Positions 1 to 7,409 of a DNA stretch of 64,000 nt are shown in pieces. The translations under genes and the position numbers were made by a program. The notes below the pieces were generated by a model, which saw only the letters and a program-made list of their open reading frames with translations, was not told where the DNA came from and did no database searches. This DNA comes from Paraburkholderia tropica (GTDB lineage: Bacteria > Pseudomonadota > Gammaproteobacteria > Burkholderiales > Burkholderiaceae): the NCBI RefSeq assembly GCF_914484835.1, contig NZ_CAJZAR010000062.1:310001-374000 (forward strand), given 5' to 3'. The first letter of the stretch is position 1. Every line of letters starts with the position of its first letter.

Positions 1-70
1 GACATCAAATGCGAGGACTGAGGGTCGCGGCGTCGCATTGAATCAACGCGGCGCGTGATGGTCGTTTTCG

Positions 71-352
71 TTAGCGCCGCGCGTCGAACTGTTCGAACCA
101 GCGCCACGGAAAGATGCCGCGATCGTGCCCGTCGCTGAAGACGAGTTGCACGCCATAACCCATCGGCGCGATTTCGCGCACGCGGATCGCTTCCGCAATC
201 TCCAGCGTGTTGCCCCCGAGGCGCGCGCTTCTGCACGCGGCGCACGGACAGGCGCGCCGTAAATCGGCGTGCGCGAAACGCTGGGTTTCGCCGCTCGGCC
301 AGACGAGCGAAAGCGCATCGGGCGCGTTGCGCACTTCGAGCGGCGTGTTCAC
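71..352 (-). CDS. DUF971 domain protein
   Basis: This 93-residue protein is a stand-alone DUF971 domain, the fold also found at the N-terminus of gamma-butyrobetaine hydroxylases and at the C-terminus of Mrp/HCF101-type Fe-S carriers. The core shows LxWxxG-type residues near 16-21, a Cys cluster (CPCAAC, about residues 35-40) and the typical FPWRWFEQ end. The GTG start overlaps the stop of the HEAT-repeat gene (GTGA), so translation is probably coupled. It is the last gene of the flavoprotein-ferredoxin operon. A role with Fe-S clusters is inferred from the Cys cluster and the ferredoxin neighbour; its biochemical function is not known to me. Confidence 0.85.
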   Translation of the reverse strand: MNTPLEVRNAPDALSLVWPSGETQRFAHADLRRACPCAACRSARLGGNTLEIAEAIRVREIAPMGYGVQLVFSDGHDRGIFPWRWFEQFDARR

Positions 353-1329
353 GATGCCTGTCCTTCGCGCTGCTGCAAAGCGATGCGCACAGCCTTGCGG
401 ACTTCAGGGTCACGGTCTTCGAGCGCCGCGCGCAAGGGCGCGATCACGTCGGGCGTATCGAGTTCGCCTAGCGCGAGCGCGGCCTCCTTGCGCAGATTGC
501 TGATCGTGTGGTCGAGCAGCGCGATCAAGGCCGGTGCCGCGTCCGCATCCGCCATGCGGCCCAGCGCGCGTGCCGCGCGCAGGCGCACTTGCCAGTAGTC
601 GTCCGCGAGCGCGGCAATCAGCGGATCGCGTGCGCGCGGCACGGGCAACTTGCCGAGCGTGGTGGCGGCTTCCTCGCGCACTTGCCAGTCGGCGTCGCGC
701 AACGCGTGCAGCAAGGCATCGCCGAGCGCCGTGTCGTCGATCGGGCCGAAACCCAGCGCGCCGGTCGCCGCGCGGCGCACACCGGCCTCCTTATCGTGGG
801 CCGCCACGCTCGCGAGTGGCGGCAGGGCGCGCGCGTCCTTGAGCCAGCCGAGCACGGCCACGGCTTCGAGCCGCACGTCGGCGTGCGCGTCGGCGAGCGC
901 GTCGAGCGCGGGCTCGAAGGCGCTGGCGTCGCGCAATTCGCGCAGGCCGCGCAAGGCCGCGCGCCGCACGAACGGCTCGGGACGCTGCGCCCAGCGGCGC
1001 AAGACCGGTGCGCTCGCGCTGTCCTTCAGTTCGGAAAGCGCCTGCGCGGCGGCGTCGCGCACGCCTTCGTCGCTATCGAGCAGCGCGCCGCACAGCGCTT
1101 CGGCCACGCTCTCGCTTTCCCACGACGCCAGCACAGTGGCGGCTTCGCGGCGCACGTCCGGCGCGGCGTCATCGCGCAGCGCGCTCACCAGCACGCCGAC
1201 GAGCGCGGGCGCTTCGAGGTCGCCGATATCGAGCACGGCGATGCGGCGCACGGTGGCGTCGTCGCTCGCGAGCCGCGCCAGCACGGCGGCGGCTTCGGGC
1301 GGCAGATCGGGTTGAGTCGAATGATTCAT
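349..1329 (-). CDS. HEAT-repeat (PBS-lyase type) protein
   Basis: The 326-residue product is built almost wholly of about ten 31-residue alpha-helical HEAT/PBS-lyase repeats, visible as recurring VRREAA, VRRAAL, VRLEAV, VREEAA and VRLRAA segments. Such proteins are scaffolds or partner-binding adaptors, and no catalytic motif is visible. There is no signal peptide, so it should be cytoplasmic. It lies 58 bp behind the ferredoxin gene and overlaps the DUF971 gene, which argues for one operon. The likely role is assembly or stabilisation of the flavoprotein-ferredoxin enzyme, or of its Fe-S clusters. That role is inferred from context only. Confidence 0.85.
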   Translation of the reverse strand: MNHSTQPDLPPEAAAVLARLASDDATVRRIAVLDIGDLEAPALVGVLVSALRDDAAPDVRREAATVLASWESESVAEALCGALLDSDEGVRDAAAQALSELKDSASAPVLRRWAQRPEPFVRRAALRGLRELRDASAFEPALDALADAHADVRLEAVAVLGWLKDARALPPLASVAAHDKEAGVRRAATGALGFGPIDDTALGDALLHALRDADWQVREEAATTLGKLPVPRARDPLIAALADDYWQVRLRAARALGRMADADAAPALIALLDHTISNLRKEAALALGELDTPDVIAPLRAALEDRDPEVRKAVRIALQQREGQAS

Positions 1330-1387
1330 TGTGCAGGATGGCTAATTAATGGCGATAGGGAAGCGTTGATCAATGACGTCTCCTTCG

Positions 1388-1633
1388 CTATCGAAGCAAA
1401 TAGGGAATCTCGACTTTCACCGCGCCGGTCGGGCAATCGCGCTCGCAAGGCATGCAATACCAGCATTCGTCGAACTGCATGTACGCCTTGCCTTTCGAGG
1501 TGTCGATGGCGAGCAGATCGAGCGGGCAGACGTCGACGCAGACCGTGCAGCCTTTATCCGCGATGCAGCGTTCCTCGTCGATGGTCACGGGCGCGCTGCT
1601 GCGTTGAAAAATCTCGTGGGGCGTATAGCTCAT
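1388..1633 (-). CDS. 2[4Fe-4S] ferredoxin, AprB-like
   Basis: This 81-residue protein carries two clusters of cysteines. The first is CxxxxxCxxCxxxCP at about residues 23-37 and the second CWYCMPCERDCP at about 57-68, enough to bind two [4Fe-4S] clusters. The spacing and the short tail resemble the electron-transfer subunit AprB of adenylylsulfate reductase and related ferredoxins. I chose the ATG at 1633 because AGGAAA lies just upstream and the N-terminus then matches small ferredoxins. It starts 26 bp after the flavoprotein gene and is probably the electron partner of that subunit. Confidence 0.88.
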   Translation of the reverse strand: MSYTPHEIFQRSSAPVTIDEERCIADKGCTVCVDVCPLDLLAIDTSKGKAYMQFDECWYCMPCERDCPTGAVKVEIPYLLR

Positions 1634-1659
1634 GATCGTTTCCTGAAGAAAACCGAGGC

Positions 1660-3399
1660 TCAATGCGCGGCGGCGAGGGCGTCGTCGCGCTGAATGCGCA
1701 TGCGGTCGTAGGCGCCGCGTTCGTCGCTCGAAACCGGCACGATATACGGCTCGACGGGACGCTTTTCGCTGACCATGCGGCCCGCTTCGTCCTTGCGCAG
1801 ATGCGTGTGGCAGAACCATTGCGCGTCGTCGCGCTGCGGATAATCGACGCGATGGTGATACAGACCCCAGCGGCTCTCGGTGCGGAACAACGAAGCGCGC
1901 GCGGCCATTTCTGCGCAGTCGCGAATGGCGCGCACTTCCGCCGCGCGCATTAGTTCATGCGGATGATGGGCCTTGATCGCACCGATATCCTCCTCGATCG
2001 CTTCGAAGCGCTGCAAGCCGATTTCCATTTTGCGCGTGGCCTTTGGCGGTTGCAGATAATCGTTCACCATGCGGCGCAATTTATATTCGACCTGAGACGG
2101 CGAGAGTCCGTGCTCGCGTTCGAGCGGGGCGTAAATACGCGCGCGTTCGGCTTCGACCTGGGCCGTGTCGAGCGGTGCGTGATCGCGGCCCGCGACGTAT
2201 TCCGCGGCGTTTTCTCCGGCGAACCAGCCGTAGGTAAACGCACCGAGCATGTAATTGTGCGGCACGGCAGCCATATCGCCCGCAGCATAAAGTCCGGGCA
2301 CCGTGGTTTGCGCGCGCGCATCGACATAAACGCCCGACGCGCTATGACCGCTGCAAAAGCCGATCTCGGAGATATGCATTTCCACCATCTGCGAACGATA
2401 GTCGGTGCCGCGTCCCGCGTGAAAACGTCCGCGGCTCGGGCGCTCGTTGGTGTGCAGAATCTGCTCGATGGTTTGAATGGTTTCTTCGGCGAGATGATCG
2501 AGTTTCAGGAATACCGGGCCGTTGCCGCTTTGCAGTTCGCGATAAAACTCCCACATCATTTGCCCGCTCCAGTAATCGCATTCGATGAAGCGTTCGCCCT
2601 TGCCGTTGGCCGTGAAGCCGCCGAGCGGACCCGTCACGTAGGCACACGCCGGGCCGTTATAGTCCTTGATTAGCGGATTGATCTGGAAGCATTCGAGATT
2701 CGCGAGCGCCGCGCCGGCGTGATAGGCCATGGCGTAGCCGTCGCCCGCATTGGTGGGATTCTCGTACGTGCCCATCAAATAGCCGGAGGCGGGCAAGCCA
2801 AGTCGACCCGCCGCGCCGCAACAGAGAATCACCGCTTTCGCACGCACCACGGTGAATTGCGCCGTGCGGCAGTCGAAACCGATTACGCCGCACACGGCAC
2901 CGCGCGCATCGGTGAGCAGGCGCGTGGTCACGATACGATTCGTCATTTCGATGCGCGCGCGTTTAAGCTGACGATACAGAATCTTCTTGATATCGTGGCC
3001 TTCGGGCATCGGCAACACATACGCGCCCATGTGATGCACTTTCTTGACCGCGTAATCGCCGTTGCCGTCCTTTTCGAATTTCACGCCCCAACGGTCGAGC
3101 TGTTCGATAGTCGTGAAGCTGTGTTTCGCATAGGCGTACACGGCTTCCTGATCGACGATCCCGTCATTGGCGATGGTGATTTCGCGCGTATATTGTTCGG
3201 GCGTGGCGTGGCCGGGAATCACGGCGTTGTTCAGGCCGTCCATCCCCATCGAAATCGCGCCGCTGCGTTTCACATGCGCTTTTTCCAATACCAATACCTT
3301 GAGCGCGGGATTGCGCTCCTTCGCCTTGATGGCGGCCATCGGGCCGGCGGTGCCGCCGCCAATCACCACGATGTCGTAATCGACCACTTCGGTATTCAT
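1660..3399 (-). CDS. FAD flavoprotein, AprA/FrdA family (fumarate reductase or adenylylsulfate reductase-like)
   Basis: The 579-residue protein belongs to the FAD-binding-2 superfamily. Residues about 7-40 form the dinucleotide fold (VVIGGGTAGPMAAIKA, then an acidic-end strand with EKA), followed by the RSGAISMGMDG segment that recalls AprA. A second FAD contact (GLYAAGDMAAVPHNYMLGA) lies near residue 380 and the helical C-terminal domain follows. With the downstream 2[4Fe-4S] ferredoxin the pair has the AprA-AprB architecture. The substrate could be sulfite/APS, a sulfonate-derived compound or a dicarboxylate; I cannot decide from sequence. The ATG overlaps the GntR stop (ATGA), so the regulator and enzyme are co-transcribed. 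Confidence 0.85.
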   Translation of the reverse strand: MNTEVVDYDIVVIGGGTAGPMAAIKAKERNPALKVLVLEKAHVKRSGAISMGMDGLNNAVIPGHATPEQYTREITIANDGIVDQEAVYAYAKHSFTTIEQLDRWGVKFEKDGNGDYAVKKVHHMGAYVLPMPEGHDIKKILYRQLKRARIEMTNRIVTTRLLTDARGAVCGVIGFDCRTAQFTVVRAKAVILCCGAAGRLGLPASGYLMGTYENPTNAGDGYAMAYHAGAALANLECFQINPLIKDYNGPACAYVTGPLGGFTANGKGERFIECDYWSGQMMWEFYRELQSGNGPVFLKLDHLAEETIQTIEQILHTNERPSRGRFHAGRGTDYRSQMVEMHISEIGFCSGHSASGVYVDARAQTTVPGLYAAGDMAAVPHNYMLGAFTYGWFAGENAAEYVAGRDHAPLDTAQVEAERARIYAPLEREHGLSPSQVEYKLRRMVNDYLQPPKATRKMEIGLQRFEAIEEDIGAIKAHHPHELMRAAEVRAIRDCAEMAARASLFRTESRWGLYHHRVDYPQRDDAQWFCHTHLRKDEAGRMVSEKRPVEPYIVPVSSDERGAYDRMRIQRDDALAAAH

Positions 3400-4187
3400 T
3401 GCGTTTTCCTCGGTTGCGAACGGCCGCGCGTGCGCGGTTGAGCAGCTTTCTCGCGATCCACGCGCAAGCGGTACTGGAAGGCGTCGCCGCGAAAGTAGAG
3501 ATATTCGAAGTCGATCGGCATGCCTTGTGCATCGTGGGTCGTGCGTTCGATGCGCAGGATGGGACTGCCTTCTTCCACGCGCAGCGCGTCGCCGATTTCG
3601 TCGTCGGCGAGCATCGCGTCGATCGAGACATCGGCATGACCGAGCGCGACGCCGCAATCGTTTTCGAGTATCAGGAAGATGTCGCGCGTGGCGAGATCGG
3701 CGTTCGCGAGACGCTTGCCGAGCGACTCGGGCAGCCACGTGAGTTCGAGTGAAACGGGCTCGCGATTGAGCAGGCGAACGCGGCGGATTTCGGTCACGTT
3801 CGCGCCTTCGGGTAGATCGAGTTTCGCGGCGATAAGGCGGTCGGCTTTCGTGACGCGAAAGCGCCGCAATTGATTGACGATCTCGTAGCCCATCGACGAC
3901 ATCGCCTCCGCGAAACCTTGCAGCGAAGTCACGTTCTGGAACGCGCGCGGCTTGGACACAAACGTGCCCTTGCCATGCAGTTTGAAGACGAGCCCTTCCT
4001 TTTGCAGATCGCCGAGCGCCTGGCGCACGGTGATGCGGCTCACGCCGAACATCGCGCAGAGTTCGTGCTCGGACGGCATGCGGCTGTGCGGCGGATAAGC
4101 GCCGTCGAGAATGCGCGCGCGCAGCGTCTCCTTGATTTGCGCATAGAGCGGCTGCGGTGCGAGCGCGATGAGATTCGTATTGGCCAT
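3396..4187 (-). CDS. GntR-family regulator, HutC/UTRA type
   Basis: The 263-residue protein has an N-terminal winged-helix domain (PSEHELCAMFGVSRITVRQALGDL near residues 39-62, with the GKGTFV wing) and a C-terminal UTRA effector domain that includes a typical ERxxxDAQGMPIDFE segment. This is the HutC subgroup, which binds small effectors such as urocanate, amino sugars or phosphonate-type ligands. It is the first gene of the operon and overlaps the flavoprotein start. A palindrome at 4215-4228 lies 28 bp upstream, so autoregulation together with the enzyme genes is likely. The ATG at 4187 gives the usual family N-terminus; an upstream in-frame extension adds no domain. Confidence 0.9.
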   Translation of the reverse strand: MANTNLIALAPQPLYAQIKETLRARILDGAYPPHSRMPSEHELCAMFGVSRITVRQALGDLQKEGLVFKLHGKGTFVSKPRAFQNVTSLQGFAEAMSSMGYEIVNQLRRFRVTKADRLIAAKLDLPEGANVTEIRRVRLLNREPVSLELTWLPESLGKRLANADLATRDIFLILENDCGVALGHADVSIDAMLADDEIGDALRVEEGSPILRIERTTHDAQGMPIDFEYLYFRGDAFQYRLRVDREKAAQPRTRGRSQPRKTQ

Positions 4188-4214
4188 CGGTTTGCGGGGT
4201 TGCCGTGTCGCGGA

Positions 4215-4228
4215 CTTGTTATGACAAG
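4215..4228. promoter_or_regulatory. Candidate GntR/HutC operator palindrome
   Basis: The sequence CTTGTTATGACAAG is an inverted repeat with 5-bp arms (CTTGT/ACAAG) around TATG. It sits just upstream of the regulator start at 4187. Size and symmetry match operators of HutC-type GntR proteins. No other regulator gene is adjacent, so it is best assigned to the regulator at 3396-4187. Confidence 0.5.
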
Positions 4229-4364
4229 ATGATCCGCAGTGTAGGCAAGCCCGCGTGCGCGGCAAACGAAGGATTTCTGCTAAGGATGTGCCGTCGCGCA
4301 ATTTGCGCGCGGGCGCGGCCAGCGGCGGCCGCGCCCCGCTGGCGCGCGTCTTGTCGTGTGCCGC

Positions 4365-6479
4365 TTACGGCGCAGCAGTCGGAATGCCTTCCGTCGTGGC
4401 CGGGGAGGCCGCCGATTGCCGGACGTGAGTCAGGTCGATGATCTCGTTCCCATGCCCGTGCAAAGGCGGCAGCGCGGGCACGGTGTCGTCCTTGATCATC
4501 CAGTTATCGGACTGATAACTGGCCGAGCGCGCCTGCATATAGCCGTAGCGATCGGAGGCAATGGCCTGAAGCATCGCGCCGTCGCGCACGATCACGGGCC
4601 GCAGAAAGATCAGCAGATCTTTTTTCTCACGGCTTTTCGTTTCATGCCGGAACAATGCGCCGATCACGGGAATTTTCGAAATCCATGGCGTGCGCGTATT
4701 GCCGTTCGTGTAGCTGTCGCTGATGAGGCCGCCCAGCGCCACGATCTGTCCGTCGTCCGCGAGAATCGTGGTCTGCAACGAACGTTTGTCGATGGTAAAG
4801 CCGCCCGATTGATCGCTCGTGCCGCTCTCGACGCTCGAATCTTCCGAATAAACCTGCATCGTGATCGTGCCGCCTTCGTTGATGCGCGGCTTGACGTTCA
4901 GAATAATGCCGACGTCCGTACGCGAATACGTATTGAATGCATTCGCCGCCGACGAACTCGACGAACTCGTGGAATACGAGCCCGATTCGATTGGCACGTT
5001 GCTGCCCACGAGAATGCGCGCCTCGTGATTATCGAGCGTGACGAGACTGGGCGTCGAAAGCACGTTCACATCGGAATTCGTCTGCAAGGCGCGGAACAGG
5101 CCTTTCGTCCCGAGAATATTCCCGAAGCCCGCCACGACGCCCACATCGGTCGTGGACGCGGCGAGCGACGTGAGACCCGACGTGGTCAGCCATTCAATAC
5201 CGAATTCGCCGTCTTTCTCGGAGGTGACTTCCATGATCAGCGATTCAATATACACCTGAACCTTGCGCTGATCGAGTCGCGCGATCACCGTGCTGAGATT
5301 TCTGAATACCGGTTCCGGCGCGGTGATGATCAGCGAATTCGTGGAGGTATCCGCGACGATTTCACTGCTGCCTTTCTCGCCTTGATCGTCGCTGGAATGC
5401 GAGTCGCCGGAGCCGCTGCTCGCGGAACTACCCGACGTGGACGATGTTGTGCTTTTCGTGGAAGACGACGTATCCGATGTGCTCGGCAAAGGCGGCAACG
5501 ATCCATTGCTGCTCGGCAGGCCGGAGGAACTCTGTGCGCTGCCGAGCGCGCTCGCGAGCGAGTCGCTGCTGCCGCTCGATTGCCCCAGAATCTCGCGCAG
5601 CGTCTTCGCGAGATCGGTTGCATCGGCGTTACGTAAGGTGACGATATGGATGTTGCCGGGCGCGCGCGTTGGCGTGTCGAGCTTGACGACCAGCGATTGC
5701 GCTTCGTCGAGCCGCGCCGCGCTGCTCGAACGCAGCAGGATCGCGTTGCTGCGCGTGTCCGCTGTGACCACTACTTTCTGTGTCGGATCGTTATTGCCGA
5801 TGCCGTTCAGATCGAGCATTTTGGAGGCTTGCTGCACGACGTCGGTAGCATCGGCGTAGTTCAGCTGCACGACCGCGATGTGCGGTGCGGATGCGGCTTC
5901 CATTCCCGCGATGATGGTCGCGATGCGCCGCACGTTGTCGGCGTAATCGGTTACGACCAGCGTGTTGTTGCTCGCATTCGCGGTGATCGTATTGTTCGGC
6001 GAAATCAGCTGCCGCAAAGTCGGTTGCAGCGCGGTGGCGGATTCGCGATGAAGCTGAAACACCTGCGTGATGACCTGATCGCCGTGCGCGACGGGCTGAT
6101 TGCCCACGTAGGTCGGCACGCCCTGATCTTTGGCGTCCACTTCCGGCACGATCTTGAGTACGCCATGATCCTGGAGCAGCGAGAAGCCGCGCATCCGCAG
6201 GGCCGATTGCAGCGTCTTGAGCGCCTCGTCGTCGGGCACCGGATTGGCCGAGACGAGATCCAGCTGGCCTTTGACACGCGGATCGACAATGATGGTCTTG
6301 CCCGTCGCTTCGCCAATGGCGTGCGCCACGGCGCCGATATCCGCGTGCGCGAAGTTCATGACCACGGAAGCGGCGGCGGCCTGGGCGTAAAAGGCGAGGC
6401 ACGCGGCGGCGGCCAGTAGCGCCGTTTTCGGGCGCGAGGGCGGAAGCGGCGCAGCCGTTCCGCGTTGTGGGGCGTTCAT
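4365..6479 (-). CDS. gspD: Type II secretion outer-membrane secretin GspD
   Basis: The 704-residue protein is the outer-membrane pore of the type II secretion system. A signal peptide ends near residue 37 (AFYAQAAAA). N0 and N1-N3 domains follow (NFAHADIGAVAHAIG, then KDQGVPTYVG), and the secretin domain starts near residue 385. The conserved VPIESGSYS and ILVGS segments and the C-terminal GALFRHETKSREKKDLLIFLRPVIV block are all present. A Ser/Gly/Thr-rich stretch at roughly residues 300-380 interrupts N3. An in-frame ATG 33 bp upstream is possible, but 6479 gives the better signal peptide. It is transcribed away from the other gsp genes. Confidence 0.95.
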   Translation of the reverse strand: MNAPQRGTAAPLPPSRPKTALLAAAACLAFYAQAAAASVVMNFAHADIGAVAHAIGEATGKTIIVDPRVKGQLDLVSANPVPDDEALKTLQSALRMRGFSLLQDHGVLKIVPEVDAKDQGVPTYVGNQPVAHGDQVITQVFQLHRESATALQPTLRQLISPNNTITANASNNTLVVTDYADNVRRIATIIAGMEAASAPHIAVVQLNYADATDVVQQASKMLDLNGIGNNDPTQKVVVTADTRSNAILLRSSSAARLDEAQSLVVKLDTPTRAPGNIHIVTLRNADATDLAKTLREILGQSSGSSDSLASALGSAQSSSGLPSSNGSLPPLPSTSDTSSSTKSTTSSTSGSSASSGSGDSHSSDDQGEKGSSEIVADTSTNSLIITAPEPVFRNLSTVIARLDQRKVQVYIESLIMEVTSEKDGEFGIEWLTTSGLTSLAASTTDVGVVAGFGNILGTKGLFRALQTNSDVNVLSTPSLVTLDNHEARILVGSNVPIESGSYSTSSSSSSAANAFNTYSRTDVGIILNVKPRINEGGTITMQVYSEDSSVESGTSDQSGGFTIDKRSLQTTILADDGQIVALGGLISDSYTNGNTRTPWISKIPVIGALFRHETKSREKKDLLIFLRPVIVRDGAMLQAIASDRYGYMQARSASYQSDNWMIKDDTVPALPPLHGHGNEIIDLTHVRQSAASPATTEGIPTAAP

Positions 6480-6840
6480 TGTCGCGTGGGCGTCGAAGAA
6501 ATGTGCAAACATTGGCTTAGGGGCGAGCCATGGTAATTAGATTGAATCGCAGTACGAATCGACGATTTTTAATGGCGGACGGGGAGGCGTGAGGAGGGCG
6601 TCGTCTGATACTCAAATGGATGGGCCGGCTGACTCGATTCGATAGAGCGACGAAGTCTATTTTTTCAACGTGGCCGGAGAGTGACGTTTCGTCGGCGCAA
6701 AAATTAGCGAATATTTCCAGAGCGCATGCGCATGCCATCCATTCCTCACCGTGGTGTAGTGATTGGATGGAAAAGGTAAGTGTGTGATCCACGCCGGCCG
6801 GCATGGCGATCGAAGCCTTGCCAGCCGGGCGGAAAGCGCT
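6480..6840. other. Gene-free region upstream of gspD
   Basis: These 361 bp separate gspD from the small Pro-rich gene, both on the minus strand. The stretch is clearly lower in GC than its neighbours and holds only short open frames that resemble nothing I know. It should contain the gspD promoter. I see no convincing hairpin terminator or named operator in it. Confidence 0.5.
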
Positions 6841-7101
6841 TTAGTTCGCGCCCTGGCGGCAATCTGGCGGCGGTCCATTGGGCGGCGGACCGTCGGGATG
6901 ATGGGGCGGCGCGGAGCCATCGAAACGGGCGTTTGCATCGTCGGACGGCGGATGACCGGGAGGTGGTCCGGGCGGCGGGCCACCGCAAGGCGGCCGAGGC
7001 GGCATGCCGTTTGAATCGGCGTTTCCGTTGTATTGCTGGGCGAGCGCGCAACATGACGCGCCCGCCAATGCAACGAGCGTAATGAAATGCTTGAGTCTCA
7101 C
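6841..7101 (-). CDS. Small Pro/Gly-rich exported protein
   Basis: This 86-residue open frame begins with a clear Sec signal peptide (MRLKHFITLVALAGASCCALAQ, cleavage after ALA). After it comes a low-complexity chain rich in Pro, Gly, Asp and His, with repeated PPPGPPPGHPP-like blocks up to the stop. It has no recognisable domain. The signal peptide, and the location between gspD and the phosphoesterase gene, suggest a small periplasmic, surface or secreted protein. Proline codon bias in GC-rich DNA can create such frames by chance, so confidence is moderate. Confidence 0.55.
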   Translation of the reverse strand: MRLKHFITLVALAGASCCALAQQYNGNADSNGMPPRPPCGGPPPGPPPGHPPSDDANARFDGSAPPHHPDGPPPNGPPPDCRQGAN

Positions 7102-7409
7102 AAGATGCTCCGTCTGATCTTCTGGTTTTTGATCTTGAATGGTTGATCGCGCAACGGCATTGGAGTGCGTTACGGATGCGCAGTATTGCGTGAATAGATG
7201 ACACTGCGCATCACGTATTCGTGCTTTCTCTTATGTATTTTTTTGGAAGGAATTCAATTGGAAAGAATCGTGAACAAGCGGTGTTCTGGTTGAAATAATC
7301 GATACGTTTCGACGTCACATTGGCCATGCATCATTCCCCGCGCTGGAAAAAGAGCAAAGTCGTAGTCATTCAAAGAACAGCAAATCAACGAGAAAAGAAG
7401 GGGATTTTG
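7102..7409. other. Divergent promoter region
   Basis: The 308 bp between the Pro-rich gene and the phosphoesterase gene must hold both divergent promoters. It is AT-richer than the flanks. No Pho-box-like pair of direct repeats could be found despite the phosphatase downstream. The GGGGA at about 7400 is the likely ribosome binding site for the phosphoesterase gene. Confidence 0.45.

Noticed and set aside
1..21. Possible 3' end of a plus-strand gene (…DIKCED stop)
   Set aside because: Only six codons are visible before the stop, so no gene can be supported.
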